Positions 11,310 to 24,224 are shown, numbered from the stretch's first letter. The stretch: DNA of 64,000 bases from Rhexocercosporidium sp. MPI-PUGE-AT-0058 (GCA_020746875.1 JAGTJL010000004.1:868001-932000); one strand, 5' to 3'. Notes: a model not told the origin generated them from the letters alone. Program-made: numbers and translations.

Positions 11310-12181
11310 ATCGACCATGCTGCCTGTGGAATTCTTCAGTTGTACCTTGAGACATGAAAAGTAGAATGAAGCTTCACAATGGCCAATCTGCCTTGTGGGT
11401 GTGACATATTCAAACGCAGGAATCTAGGACATGACGAATTAGTCCAGCATGAGGGGCATGTCTTCACCTGGGTAGTGAACTGTCTTCAACCCCTCATGTA
11501 GAAGCATCCACTAAAATTGATGCCACATGCATGGGTCATGGGGTGATCAAAGAAGGGAACATGTAGGAGAACCAAGTGACACCAGCAAACACACCCCATC
11601 TCTTCAGAATATATCCTCAAAGTATGCAACGACAACAACACTTCAACGTGTTTGAAGTTTCCTAGGGAGAGCGAAATGTCTGGCACGCAGGGGACGATTC
11701 CTTGGCAATGTAGCCTGCCGTGCAAACGTGTTGAGGGAAAGACAAAAGAGAAAGCTTTTCTTCTTTTCAGATTGGATCTTCTAGACGGATCTTTGGATAG
11801 ACTGACCTACAAAACCGGAGCGTGCTTTGGGAAGAAGATGCCACTGTAATATTCAATGAATCAGAAGAATGGAATCATGCAGTTCACCGTTAAGATCGTT
11901 TCAACCATTTCCATTACCCGCACGTTTGTAAGAGCTTCTGGACCACAAGGCTGAATGACAAGAATGCTGAGCCTGAGTCAACGGGGATCCATGGTGAGCG
12001 GCGGTATCCAGAGCAATCAGAGTTCACGTATTCACACCCCAGCAATTGGCATCCAAGTTTGTTCAAGGAATCGTCATGAGCTTGCTTTATCTATGAAAGC
12101 CTACTCGACCAGCCAAATGTTGCACCGAGAGAAAAACCGTGGCCATGCATTTGAAAGAACAAGAAAGATGTGAGAACTGCT
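11310..12181. other. intergenic, no gene seen
   Basis: Only short frames without recognisable features. It holds the promoter of the But2-like gene and the 3' region of RPP1. Confidence 0.5.
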
Positions 12182-12713
12182 CTAGTCGAAAAGACCGAAA
12201 CCCATGTCCTCGTCTGACTCCTCCTTGGCTATAAAACATGTCAGTATGGCCGTCCAGATGTTCCAGAACTTGGGGGAATATCGTACCCTCTTCCTTTTCT
12301 TCCTCCTTGGTCTCCTCAGCAGCGGCCTCACCAGATGCGGCACCACCAGCAGCCGGGGCAGCAGCGGCTCCACCTCCGGATCCGACGTTCAACAGAAGGT
12401 CCTTAACATCCTTTCCCTCAAGAGCCTGTAGTCCCAAAATATCAGCACCTGTTCCCTATTTCCTACAGCCATTGGAATTCCATTCGTACCTTGGCGAAGA
12501 GTGAGGTCCAGATTGGCTCAACATCGTCGATCTTAGCAGCCTTGATGAGGGTCTGTAGCTTGTCGGCCTGGGAAAAAGTATCAGCAACCTCCCCAATTGT
12601 CAAATTATCCAGCCTGAGAGCTTTCGAGAGAATTGGGTTCGTACAGTGATATCGACACCGTCATCGGCGAGGATCAACGCGGCGTATGAGACAGCGAGCT
12701 CGGAGTTCGACAT
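12182..12713 (-). CDS. rpp1: 60S acidic ribosomal protein P1
   Basis: Exons 12713-12645, 12567-12490, 12425-12287 and 12228-12182 give 110 residues. The start [19 protein letters not shown], an Ala/Gly-rich hinge, an acidic stretch and the invariant C-terminus ([11 protein letters not shown]) identify ribosomal stalk protein P1, which helps recruit elongation factors. The length fits the family. The upstream segment contains a good intron in the 5' leader: minus-strand GTGAGT at 12791 to TTACAG at 12723, with a TACTAAT branch site. Leader introns are common in ribosomal-protein genes. The last two coding exons are separated by an intron just before the acidic end. Confidence 0.95.
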
Positions 12714-13381
12714 TTTGAAGTTCTGTAAATTCGAGATTGGTAATTAGTATATGCGCCTCTTATGCAGCAATTCCCAACATATGCGACTCACCGACAGTGG
12801 GTTGGGTTGTCGGGTGTGTTTGTTCGTCGTTGAATGACTTTGGAGGAAATTCTTGTAAGTCGATTTCGCAATGTGTGTGGTGGCTACTTACCGAGACGCT
12901 AGTCGTGATGCTTGGCTGCCTTGCCACTAAAGCGGCGTGGGTTACAACAACGCCCGCTCTGAGTAACGGTTCAGTACTGAATTAGGTCGTTTAAAACCTC
13001 GCAAACATGAATTGAAGGACTCAAGTGAAGTTGAAAAGAATAAGAACCGAGTTACAGTTTTTCATCGTTTTCTGCATTAGCTAAATAAGTCGATAAGCTG
13101 TGTTTCTAAAATTCTATCAGGGAAACTATCTTGAGTGCCGCTTTTGTGACCACACGAGCCTGGATAAGCCTCGCATTTAGCGGGGCGCGACCGATTACGT
13201 TCCCCGCCTGGATGCGGGCAGATGTCATATCGATTTCTGGAACGCAGTCCAATAAACAACTTTCACATCCAACACGTAATACACTTTTGAGTCGGACATT
13301 TGATAGTACTTTCTCTCCAGCTCCTGCCTTCACTTTAGAGTCCATAAACCCAAACCAACGAGCTTCTACAGCCTCGACACC
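12714..13381. promoter_or_regulatory. divergent promoter between RPP1 and the UPF0662 gene
   Basis: 668 bases between two divergent starts. It includes the proposed RPP1 leader intron (12723-12791). No other gene seen. Confidence 0.5.
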
Positions 13382-14972
13382 ATGGCGGACACGCCAACAA
13401 TGGCCCTGCCTCTGGACCCGCGAGAACAGCCCATTCTCGACACCCTGATGAAGGTTCGAGACGAGTTGACAACCCTGAAGCAAGACAGATCAACATATGT
13501 CAAATCTTCAGATGTTTTAGCTTTCTACGATAGGGTGGTTGAGCAAGTCAAGATATTGAACGAGATCCGAGCCGATAAGCCACAGGAAGATAATCGAGGT
13601 CAGCTCGGTCCCACGCATGTTTGCTCCAGAACTGATTGTTATGAATATAGTTGACCGGGTTCTGGACGGTTGTTTCCAATTGCTATCGCTGTTCTTCATG
13701 ACAATTGGACGAAACAATGAAGCTCCAGCAGCTTACGCCTTGACCTCGACGATAAAGCGGTTACTGGCACACTTGAGAGAGGTGGACCTGTACTCCGAGA
13801 AGGACCTCACCCACTGTTCACATACCTTGGATAGGCTACGAAAGATTGTCAAGGATGCAGAGGGAGAATATTCGCCATACTTCATCACTCTACTCTCGAA
13901 TCGTGTTGAGCTGTGTCAAGCAACACTTACAGATCTCCAAAACCGACTCGACAGGCTTGGCGGAGATCTACTTTCGATTCACGAGAAACTGATCTCGATT
14001 CTTCGCTCCATTTCTCTGGCTAACACCAAGACAAAGGTGCGTTTTGGTTTCCTGTACTCTGCTTACCGGATCTCGGATGTGGCGGCAGCTGATAGCTCCG
14101 AATTTAGTTCTCAACCACAGAAGTCGAGAAATTACAATCTCAATTGAAGGATATTGATGCCATGAGAGTTGGTGGCAATTTTGTCACTGCCAGTGGCGAA
14201 GTACCAGTCGGAAACGAGGAGACTTGCGAATTGTTGAACAAGTGCTTGCTCTGGTCGCAGATTGTGCTGCAACGGTATGCACCCACCAATCACTTAGATA
14301 TGCTGATCAGCACTGACGTCTCCCAGGAAAGGAAAAATGGTAGAAAGCTTCGCCGGAACGTATCAAACTCTTATCGATATCCGCAATAAGCTAGAGAAGT
14401 TGTCACTCACACAGGCCTGGTCTTTGAGAGAAACCGATCTCTACGACTACCAACGGCAGCTGGACAAGATTGACGAAAGCCGTGTTGATGGCAATTTTGT
14501 TGATGCCGAGGGTGTTTTTGCTGAGCTTTATGTTCAGAGAGTGAGCTTTGCCGAATTTTTATCAAGGCTTTCACTAATTTTGTCAGACACTTCTCTATCT
14601 CATCAGACGAAGCTATGCATATATCTACTACCTGATGGTATCGTCAGAGCCGGTCTCTGAAGCTCTCCTGCCAGTCTACAACCAACTACAGACTTTGAGA
14701 AGGTGTCTTATTGAAGTGAAGAACTCTGGGGGAGTCAGCTCACCACGAGAGCTGTATCCTTACAGCATGAAGGTATGAGCCTCGATGATTTGACCTGCAT
14801 CCAGACTGAGATGATTTAGCTCAACTCAATCGACAACATGAGAGTAGACGGAAAGTTCTTAGTGGGGAAGGATATTCCCGAAGGCCAAGGAAGCGTGAAC
14901 GACCTGTTGGCAGAATGCTTCGAGCTGAGTTACGACCTTCGGGTAGCAGCCGAGACTGATGGTGAAGATTAA
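13382..14972 (+). CDS. UPF0662 (DUF2408) family protein
   Basis: Six exons: 13382-13598, 13651-14036, 14108-14274, 14327-14540, 14587-14772 and 14820-14972, giving 440 residues. The protein is largely helical with two related halves. Each half has a long helical segment followed by a small motif of the form RVGGNFV / RVDGNFVDAEG, and a third copy (MRVDGKFLVGKD) lies near the end. This layout and the length match the fungal UPF0662 family, whose members are cytoplasmic or nuclear in fission yeast with no known activity. There is no signal peptide or membrane segment. It is transcribed away from RPP1. Confidence 0.85.
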
Positions 14973-15455
14973 GGGGGTGGTAGTAATGATGGCGTTTGGG
15001 GAGAGACACGGGAGGGAGGCGCTATGGTACTTGATCTTTGAATTGCTCGTAATTAGCAAGCTGTAATATATAGCAGCGAAACTGGTGGTTGGCTATCTGA
15101 GCTCTGGATGTTACCATATTGAGGATAGGGGAGGGGGGGGAGCTTCGGGAAGGGGAGGGCAATGTTGCAGCCACGGCCAAGATTGATTGCTTTGTTTGTT
15201 AATACGAGGATGGAATCTCAGTAGGGCTTTTAATCATGAGATATGTCGGTTAAGGAATGTGAAGTTAAGTGTTGTCAACTTCCAGCCGAGTCGTCGAGCG
15301 ATGAAAGAAGACTAGCCTCTTTACGCGAAAGAGGAAAGCGCGCCCGCGCCGCGTCCACAAGCGCGTCCCCTCCAAGCTGACATCCCAGCCTTCCTTCCCT
15401 AACATCATCCATCTCAACTGCTACCTGCCAAACAACCAACACCACCACCTGAAAG
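14973..15455. other. intergenic, no gene seen
   Basis: Contains a G-run at 15129-15141. The 15350-15455 part is C-rich and is the likely leader of the next gene. Confidence 0.5.
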
Positions 15456-16418
15456 ATGTTCAGCATGCTCCCAGTACTTCCTCACACATACGGTCAATCG
15501 AACCACTACACACCTCACAAACCATCACCGCTTTCCTCCTCGCCACTGCGCAACAGCACTCCATCCCCGCTCTCACCTCGCGACACCAATGTCCAGCCAC
15601 GCGCACAGGAGCAGCAAGACGCCATAATGTCATCACCTAGCAAACCTTCTCCCTCTCCCTCCTACTTCAGCACCAACAATCCAATCTTCACCAGCACCAC
15701 TGCGAAAACCACGCCCGAAAGCGCGCGCACGAGTCAAAACGCGTTGATCTCACCGCCGCCCAGTAAGAGAGAGAGCGCGTACAGCAAGCGCACGACGAAA
15801 CCCAATCCCCTGATGAGCGGGCGCGGAAGCGGTGATGAGGGGAGGGAGACGAGGAGGAAGTTGTTCCTGAAGAGGGTTAGGGAGGGGAGCGAGGAGAAGA
15901 AGTGGGCTGGTCGGGGGGCGATGAGGAGATCATGAGGTGTCTTTGGTTGGCGGAGGAGAGAAGACGGGTGGAGAGGAGGAGGAGGGAAGCGTTGGGTATT
16001 GAGGTGGTGGAAGAGGAGGAGGAGGAGGATCAGATGATGAGTATGGGTGAGTCTTCAAACCTTCGGGTGGTCCAATTGTGCGTATGGCTGATGCTGTGTA
16101 GACGAGGTTATGGCTGAGGAGGTTGCAATGAGTGAGGAGCAGGAACTTGAAGCTATGCTGGGAAGTATAAGTCCGGAGGAGAGCTACTTCAATTATGGAG
16201 CGGCATCTTCGAATCAGATGGGCATGTTATTTGGAGAGATGGATACCCCTACCCAAATTTCTCGAGCAGCACCTGTCGACCAGCAATCGATTTATGGAAG
16301 CGATGATGACGAGTACGATCAGCTCTTCATGGATATTATTCAGGAAGAGAATAGGATGTCGAGTCAGCAGCCTCCTCCTAGGTATATCCAGGATGAAGAC
16401 ATGATGGATATGAGTTAG
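15456..16418 (+). pseudogene. conserved fungal acidic/basic protein with a one-base frameshift
   Basis: The N-terminal frame from ATG 15456 is Ser/Pro-rich, then basic (RRKLFLKRVREGSEEKKWAGRG), and stops soon after. The next frame continues without a gap (GGDEEIMRCLWLAEERRR), then runs through Glu-rich repeats and, after an intron 16047-16101, to an acidic C-terminus (GSDDDEYDQLFMDIIQEE) ending at 16418. The two frames meet at a run of six G at 15913-15918; one more G would give an uninterrupted protein. No intron can explain the switch. It is either a real inactivating deletion or a homopolymer sequencing error. Function unknown; nuclear location plausible from composition. Confidence 0.6.
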
Positions 16419-16594
16419 TGTTCGGTTGTTCGGTTTCTACTTGTATAGTGCATTTTGAGCGCAGGCGTTATGGGGTACTCTTCCGTGGTCAAGCAGAAGG
16501 ATAGGGAAACGGTGTTATGAGTATCACCGTGCTGGATCATTAAGGAATTCAGGTCACAGGGATAGTTCTGAGGGTATTTGGTATCGGGACTTGT

Positions 16595-17807
16595 TCATTG
16601 TGTCGGACAACCTTCTTCAGGAGCGCCAAATGCTTCCTGTGCTGCTGCCATATCTCCCACCAAATCAGGTGGTGGGGAGCCAGCTGATTGCATCTGTGAG
16701 ATGTTAGTAAATAATCAAGAATCAAGAATCGAGAACAACATACCTTCTGCATCCTCTCCACGATATACTCTCTATCCTTTGAGTTATCATCCGTATACGT
16801 CTTCGTCTCGAACCTCTTCACGATCTCACTAACATACACCTGCTGTTCCTTATAGCGCTTCATATCGGCGGCATCCACCTTCCCTTCGTTCTCCTTCATC
16901 CAAGCCGGGAACTTGTCATCCAGCTCCTTCATCGGCTCGTACAGGATCTCCTTGTTCGTCAACTGCTCCATCATACCTAGCAACATTTTTGAGAACTCCT
17001 CTTCACCGCCTTCCCCATCCAAACCCCCCGATTCCATAGCCTTCATCATCTGCGCCAGGATGTCATCTGTGCTATCGGATGCTGCTGCGGCCGTAGCTTG
17101 ATCCCCGCTGTTCTGCATGCGCTCCATAGTCTTCTTGATCGTTTCCTGGAACGACTCTTCGCTTGGCCCGGCTTTGGCTTTCGAGGGGGTTTCTTTGGAA
17201 GAAGACGAAGCACTCGCAGCCTCTTTCGTAGTTGATGGCCCGGCGCTGGCAGAAGCTGCTGCTGCTGCGTCAAGTCCGGCTACACCACCGAGTTCCTTTA
17301 GCATCTGCTCGAGTTGGGATTGCATGTCTGGAGAGGTATCCAGCTCCCCCATCAGCTCGGCCATGCCGGCTTGCAATTGCTTTGCGAAGTCTTCGTCGGA
17401 GATGCCGTCTGCGATTGGGTTGGTGGTGGTCGTGGGAGCTTTGGTGGGCTTGGATGATGAGGGGGGTGGCTCGGGTTTGGAAGGGGTGAATTCGTCGAGC
17501 ATGTCTGTGTGGGAAGGTTAGAAAGAAGGGACCAGCGTCCATTGACGGGAGATGATTATATACCATCCAAATCATCTAAATCGTCCTCATCTGGATCTGG
17601 GACCTCTTCTGTAGATGCAACATCTTGCTGTGTGGAGGTCTGCGCCGTTGGTGCGGGGTCTTTGGATACTGGTTTTGTTTCTGCTTCTGCTTCTTTCTGG
17701 ATGGCCTTGCTGGATGTTTCTGCAAGACCGTCTAGATCCCCTGGTTTGGTCTCCATGATTTGTTTGTGGGTGGTATTGTCTTTTGGTGGGAAGTGGTCTT
17801 TGTCCAT
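16595..17807 (-). CDS. pex19: Pex19 peroxisomal membrane-protein receptor, with CaaX box
   Basis: Exons 17807-17564, 17504-16744 and 16693-16595 encode 367 residues. The acidic N-terminus (PDPDEDDLDDLDDMLDEF) is the Pex3-binding side. The C-terminal Pex19 domain follows, including MMEQLTNKEILYEPMKEL and FPAWMKENEG. The protein ends in CPTQ, a CaaX box expected to be farnesylated, as in other Pex19 proteins. Pex19 binds newly made peroxisomal membrane proteins in the cytosol and docks on Pex3. The last exon carries the CaaX end and would be lost if the preceding intron were read through. The gene is divergent from UBC9 across 620 bases. Confidence 0.95.
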
Positions 17808-18427
17808 ACTCAGGAACTGGCTTGTGATGGAGACAGGTCCAGATGCATGTGTCGAGCGGGGTGTAGACCAGAATTTTAGTGCAGATTGCTAGTTGACTTG
17901 GTGCTGTGATCTTTGGAGGGAAAATCTTCTTGTAGGAAAAGGGAAAACTCTATTTTGAAGGACAAGTTGAGTTTTTCTTAAACATAAGAAAGAAGGATAA
18001 ACCGCTGGCTACAGCACGCTGATTCACTGTTGAGACCGAGGCATTCAACAACCACCTCCATTGGGCAGGCACCGCACCCTTGCTCTTGCCCACTCACCAC
18101 CCCCACTCATGCTCGCTTCCCCAATCAGGGGCAACTCTCGCGATTACATACAGGACAAAATCTAGAACCGCGACGAAAGCACAGCACCTTTTCTTCAGCC
18201 TCACCAACTCGACGGCGGCCTAGAATACTTCGGCTTCCAACCACTCCATTTTCTCTCGTAGGGTCCTAAGTTGCACCTTAATTCCCGAACGTGCAAGTGA
18301 ATATCTGCGAGTTCAGCATTCGCTTTTACTTTCCCGGCGGTTACTCCATCCACAAACAGATCAACTCAGCCTCATCTCTTCTGCGAAACCAACAACCTCG
18401 AAAACCCCACACCACAAACTCGCAGCC
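17808..18427. promoter_or_regulatory. divergent promoter PEX19 / UBC9
   Basis: 620 bases between two divergent start codons, C-rich towards UBC9. No separate gene seen. Confidence 0.5.
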
Positions 18428-19025
18428 ATGGCGCTCTGCCAGAACAGACTCCAAGAGGAGAGAAAGCAGTGGAGAAGAGATCATCCCTTTGGTTTCTACG
18501 CAAAGCCTCAACGCAATGCAGCCGGTGTGCTTGATCTGAAGGTTTGGGAGTGTGGTATTCCAGGCAAGGAGAAGACAATGTGGGAGGGTGGTTTGTTCAA
18601 GCTGAGCGTGATCTTCCCCGATGGTAAGTTTACTTTCTAATTACCATGTTCAAGACGATCAGAAGCTAACGTACTGTACAGAGTACCCAACGAAGCCACC
18701 AAAGTGTATGTTTGCTTTTTATAAACTTGTCTTTTGCTCCGGGGAAATTGTACTATACTGACAAGGCTTAGGCAAATTCGTTCCTCCCCTTTTCCACCCC
18801 AATGTCTACCCCTCCGGCACGGTCTGTCTGTCGATCTTGAACGAGGAGGAAGGTTGGAAGCCAGCTATCACCATCAAGCAGATCTTGCTCGGTGTTCAGG
18901 ACCTCCTCAACGACCCAAATCCCGATTCGCCAGCTCAAGCCGATGCCTATAACCTGTTCAAGAAGGACCGCGCTGGATACGATGCGAAGATCAAGAAGAT
19001 CGTGCGGGATCATCCAGCGCCTTGA
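18428..19025 (+). CDS. ubc9: SUMO-conjugating enzyme Ubc9
   Basis: Exons 18428-18623, 18682-18705 and 18772-19025 encode 157 residues, the usual Ubc9 length. The N-terminal helix is basic ([18 protein letters not shown]), as needed for SUMO and E1 contact. The catalytic cysteine lies in [11 protein letters not shown] with the HPN motif just before it ([10 protein letters not shown]). The family-specific [18 protein letters not shown] follows. Exon 2 is only 24 bases, so it is easily missed. Ubc9 transfers SUMO from the Aos1-Uba2 E1 to substrates, mainly in the nucleus. Confidence 0.97.
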
Positions 19026-20189
19026 GCAGACAAGCAATCAGACGATGGGAACGGAAAGATCTCATGGCGCCGAAGCTATCTGTGAGATCGTAGTGGGTGC
19101 ATTTGGGCAGGAAGGAAACGTGGATGGATGGGATTGTGAGCATGGCGTTGGTCGGTATTTGCGAGGGGTTTGACTTTTTTGAGACTTTGAGGTTGTTCTT
19201 CGGCTGTTTCTGCTGCTGATTGCAGAGTTGCACAATACAACACAGCACATCACACACAGTACAGCAAGGTGATATCTTTATTCTACGGCATGGGTTTTCT
19301 TTCCCAGACGGTCTACGTTATGCGATAGATGAGTAATGAAAATGAACAACGGGATTACGAAACTTCGGTTTGTCACTTACTATCGGTATTGGTTACTTTT
19401 TTGCTTGAAGCAAGCTAATGCCGTGTGTTGGTGTGTTGGCTGTGTGACTACTGACTCTCCTCTACATTTCCATCCACCGACAACCTCCCTCAACGGAGCT
19501 TTTGACCCTGAGCCGACTATTCTCGTGCTCACCTCTTCCCGGCAACTGGTGACTTCATGCCTCGAACACACCCCACTACTTGAGGCGCAAAGAGGCAAAT
19601 AGAAAGGCAGAGAAGTGAAGTCCGCCGAACGCTCGAATTCCCATCTGACCAGTGCCGTCGCTTCTGCCAGTGAGAAGATTCGTGGATTGGATGACAATGA
19701 GTTTGCCAATGGAGCTGCAGGAGTGGACGATTGTGGCCGCCGCCGCCTCGGAATCGCTGCAGCACAGAATGAGAGTGAGAGTTGCGTGGGTGGGTTGCAC
19801 CAAAAAGATTGCCATTTATTGCCCCTCCTTGTCCCAGCCCCTGCCAACCTGCCCCTGCCCTTGCCTTATCAACCGCCAAACCCAAACAAACCTTCTGCTG
19901 CCGAACATCGGCCATCAAATTTACCCCACCAACCGCTATCAATAAATTTTGGGACGGAGTCATAACCCATCCCATTTGTTGTCTTGTGCCTGCATCGCAG
20001 ACTACTTATACCATACTTCTTGCACCTCAATCGGACGAATTCGATTGCTCTGGAAATCCTCATACTCGCTCTTCACTTCTTTGAACTTACATTCGTTCTC
20101 TCAACACTCAATCAATTGCTAATCCGCGCATAATTGGAGTGTGACCTCAACCCCCTCCACCGCCTCCACAACACCACCACGCCCCCAAG
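19026..20189. other. intergenic / asparagine synthetase promoter and leader
   Basis: Open frames on both strands here are mutual shadows without motifs. The C/T-rich part 20050-20189 looks like a 5' leader. No separate gene seen. Confidence 0.5.
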
Positions 20190-22227
20190 ATGTGTGGGAT
20201 CGTGGGATGCCACCATGTTCCTGATGCGAAGGCATTCAAACCGACGGCATTGAAGATGGTGAAGCAATGCCGTCACCGTGGTCCAGATTGGTCGGGCAGC
20301 TTCATGGCCAACAACACAAGTGAGTTGGGACTAAAGAGGCCACTCTGGCGGTGACAGTCAGAGCTCTGTTCACTTGACTAACACGTCCTAGTCCTGGCTC
20401 ACGAGCGTCTGAGTGTTGTCGGTGTTGACAGTGGAGCGCAACCTCTCACCAACAAGGACGAGACTATCGCACTCGCAGTCAATGGCGAAATTTACAACCA
20501 CAGAGTCATTCGGAAAACCTTGACGACGCCATATCACTTCAAGACGCACTCCGATTGCGAGGTCATAATACCCTTGGTAAGAGAAGACACAATGACAGCT
20601 ACTTGTAAGAGTATGTGCTGATATGTTCCTACCTAGTATATGGAGTATGATATCGATGCGCCCAAGCACCTCGACGGCATGTTCTCCTTCGTCCTCTACG
20701 ACAAGTCCCAAGACCGAACGATCGCTGCCCGTGACCCCATTGGAATTACAAGTCTGTATCAGGGATGGTCGAGCAAGATGCCAGGCGCGGTCTTCTTCGC
20801 CTCCGAGCTGAAATGTCTGCATTCCGTTTGCGACAAGATCATCTCGTTCCCTCCAGGACACATCTATGACTCGAAAACCGACAAGACGACCAGGTATTAT
20901 CAGCCATCGTGGTGGGATTCTGACAAAGTTCCATCTTCGCCCCTCGACTTGAAGTTGCTTCGCGAGACATTTGAGAAGTCTGTTCGAAAACGGTTGATGG
21001 CTGAGGTCCCATACGGTGTTTTACTGTCTGGAGGTCTGGACTCGAGTTTAGTCGCTTCTATTGCGCAGAGGGAGACCTTGCGCTTGAAGGCCATTGCATT
21101 GAAACAAATGGAGAGCGCCAACGGAAACGGGGAGGCAGTAGGAGATGAGGACAAGGGAGAGGGATTGGTCGGTATTGACGACGACGATAAGTTGTCAACC
21201 GTTACATATCTCCCACAACTCAACTCATTCTCAATTGGTCTCCCCAACGCTCCAGATACCAAAGCGGCAAAGGAGGTTGCGAAGTTCTTGGGAACCAAGC
21301 ACCATGATATGACTTTCACTATCGAGGAGGGTTTGAACGCCCTGACTGATGTTATCTATCACTTGGAGACATTTGATGTGACGACTATCCGTGCCTCGAC
21401 CCCCATGTTCTTGCTCTCGAGAAAGATCAAGGCGATGGGTGTGAAGATGGTGATGAGTGGTGAGGGTAGTGATGAGATCTTCGGAGGATATCTGTACTTC
21501 CACGCTGCGCCTGACAAGAACGCTTTCCACCAGGAATGCGTTCGCAGAGTCAAGAACCTGCACTTGTCTGATTGTCTGAGAGCTAACAAGTCAACCATGG
21601 CCTGGGGTCTTGAGGCTCGTGTTCCTTTCCTGGATAAGGAGGTGAGACTGAGTAAACTGTCCTCAAATGAATATCTACTAACGAGAAATAGTTTTTGGAA
21701 GTTGCCATGAACATCGACCCTGAAGAGAAGTTGATCACCAAGGATAGAATTGAGAAATACATTATCCGAAAGGCCTTCGATACCACCGATGAGCCAGGAG
21801 CGCAGCCATATTTGCCAGAGAACATTCTATGGAGACAGAAGGAGCAGTTCAGTGACGGTGTTGGCTACGGATGGATCGATGCCCTCAAGGACACCGCCGA
21901 GGCCAACATTACTGATGAGATGATGAAGAACCCAAAACCAGAATGGGGTAGTGATATCCCAGATACCAAGGAAGCGTACGTACCGAATATTTGCCGTGCT
22001 TGTTTCAGCATCACTGACAACGAATAGTTACTGGTACCGAACGATGTTTGACGAGCACTTCCCACCATACTGCGCAGACACTGTCATGCGATGGACTCCA
22101 ACGTGGTCCGATCAAACTGATCCCAGTGGAAGGTAAGCGGGTTGCGTGATTCTCCTCCAAAATTGATGCTAACGAAGCGATCAGAGCAATTAAAATCCAC
22201 AACCAGAAGTACGAGACGACGAAATAG
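20190..22227 (+). CDS. asn2: asparagine synthetase (glutamine-hydrolysing)
   Basis: Six exons: 20190-20319, 20392-20576, 20637-21641, 21692-21975, 22028-22132 and 22185-22227, giving 583 residues. The protein starts MCGIVGCHH, so Cys2 is the glutaminase nucleophile after Met removal. Glutaminase motifs include [17 protein letters not shown] and AVNGEIYNH. The synthetase half has the ATP pyrophosphatase loop LSGGLDSSL and [14 protein letters not shown]. It makes asparagine from aspartate, ATP and glutamine. Relative to bacterial AsnB there is a polar insert after the ATP loop (about residues 300-335), usual in fungi. The fungal paralogue number (ASN1 or ASN2) cannot be told, so the symbol is nominal. 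Confidence 0.96.
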
Positions 22228-22744
22228 GCACGTTATGTTGGGCCTGGGGTTTTGATCTGATGACATCTATCAATCCCCCTTCCTTTGCATCGTTGATCAT
22301 AAGTTTGGGAGTTCTTGGTACCTCTAGCATCAATCACGGGTTCCTTCCTTCAATATGGATCCAGATGGCGTTGCATGAACCTAGATCGATATGTGTTGTT
22401 TGTAGTAAATAGAGTAGCGGGTTGGACAATAGAATCCTTCTGCCATCGTGACGGACGCATGAATGTTGAAAATGGTGATCCACGACAAGTCTGGTGCTTT
22501 GCATGTTGAGAGGTCAGGTCTCCTTCCCCCAAGCCCCCTTTCTGTCAGGTGCACGCATAGGAAATTTGGGCCAATCAGCTCCCCACGTTTGTCTCAGGCA
22601 CTGGTGGTCGGGAAGAACCGTCGCGCATAATTTCCGCCGTATCAACAACTTCAGAGTTCTTCATCCAACATCTTCCAAATCCAATTCTCCAACAATCAAT
22701 CGCATTTCTCCCAATTCATCAATCCCCCTTCCTCTACCGTCACA
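22228..22744. other. intergenic / porin promoter
   Basis: No gene seen. 22660-22744 is C/T- and A-rich leader sequence before the porin start. Confidence 0.5.
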
Positions 22745-23916
22745 ATGTCTGTCCCAGCTTTCTCCGATATCGCCAAGTCGTCAAACGACGTAAGTGTCCC
22801 TTCCAGAGCTCTAGAAAGCTCTAGCTGGTTATGTACTGCAAACAAAATCTAACGATCTACAGTTGCTCTCCAAGGATTTCTACCACCTCACTGCCACCAC
22901 CTTTGAGTTGAAGAGCTCTACCCCATCCAATGTTGGCTTCAAAGTCACTGGAAAGTCCACACACGAGGGATCGAACAGCGGGCTCGTACGAAAAGCCCCT
23001 TGAACGAAGAGAATACACCCGATGGACGAGAAATACTGACCGGTACTACAGCTTGAGGCCAAGTACGCAGACAAGCCATCCGGTATATCTTTCAAGCGAT
23101 TCACCTTCTACTCCGAATACCCCCACCGATTCAACCCCATCGGTTTTTTGGTAGACATGTGTCCCGCAGGACAAACGCTAATGCTTTTCTATCGTCGCGC
23201 AGGCTTAACGCTCACCCAGACATGGAACACCGTCAACGCTCTCGACACCAAGATTGAGCTCAACGACGTGATTGCCAAGGGTCTCAAAGCTGAGATCTTG
23301 GGCTCCTTCCTCCCTGCTACCCAGAACAAGGGCGCCAAGTTCAACTTGCACTTCAAGCAGGCCAACTTCCACGGCCGTGCTTTCTTCGACCTCCTCAAGG
23401 GCCCAACTGCTAACGTCGATGCTGTAATCGGTCAGGATGGCTTCTTGGCTGGTGCCTCTGCCGGTTACGATGTCCAGAAGGCTGCTATCACCAGCTACTC
23501 TGCTGCTGTCGGATACGTTGCTCCTCAGTACACCGCTTCCGTCACAGCTGCCAACAACTTGAGTGTCTTCTCTGCTGCATACTACCACAAGGTCAACTCT
23601 CAGGTCGAGGCTGGTGCTAAGGCTACCTGGGACTCCAAGAGCGGAAACCAAGTCGGTCTTGAGGTTGCCAGCAAGTACCGATTGGACCCTGTCTCATTCG
23701 CCAAGGTAAATACAAATACACCGAATTAAAATCGCATTGAGAGCATTGCTGATGTACAAAAAATAGGTCAAGATCAACGATCGTGGTATCGCCGCTGTCG
23801 CCTACAACATCCTCCTCCGCCCTGGTGTTACTCTCGGTCTCGGAGCCTCCTTCGATACCCAGAAGCTCGACCAAGCTACCCACAAGATCGGTACCTCTTT
23901 CGTCTTCGACGCATAG
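22745..23916 (+). CDS. por1: mitochondrial outer-membrane porin (VDAC)
   Basis: Exons 22745-22789, 22863-22985, 23052-23082, 23203-23705 and 23767-23916 give 283 residues, the standard VDAC length. The N-terminal amphipathic helix (PAFSDIAKSSNDLLSKDF) is followed by alternating beta strands, including GLTLTQTWNT, KFNLHFKQANFHGRAF and HKVNSQVEAGAKATW, and the terminal strand THKIGTSFVFDA. The protein forms the main metabolite channel of the outer membrane. Exon 3 is only 31 bases and intron 3 is 120 bases. Reading from the long open frame at 23148 would miss the first three exons. Confidence 0.96.
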
Positions 23917-24224
23917 ATTATGCACGGGAGGAGATGGAGAGTCAGAGAAGGAATGGAATTGGGCCATACAGTACGATAGACGGACACAAGACGGTTGTTT
24001 CAGCGGAGTTTGCATAGCATAATTTGCGCAGTGATGGACGGCTTGTGCGTGTATAAAATTGACCTGAGATATCCAGCCACACTTTTACACTTCTTTCTGT
24101 GTGATATCCTTCTATTCTTCCGTTGCCGGACTGTTTTTCATAGTGTCTATTGACTTGCCCGAAGCTAGCCAAAATCACCAAACACTCCCAAGAGCCTATG
24201 GGTATTGACATACATTTCAGATCC
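23917..24224. other. intergenic between convergent genes
   Basis: 3' regions of the porin and J-protein genes. No gene seen. Confidence 0.5.
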
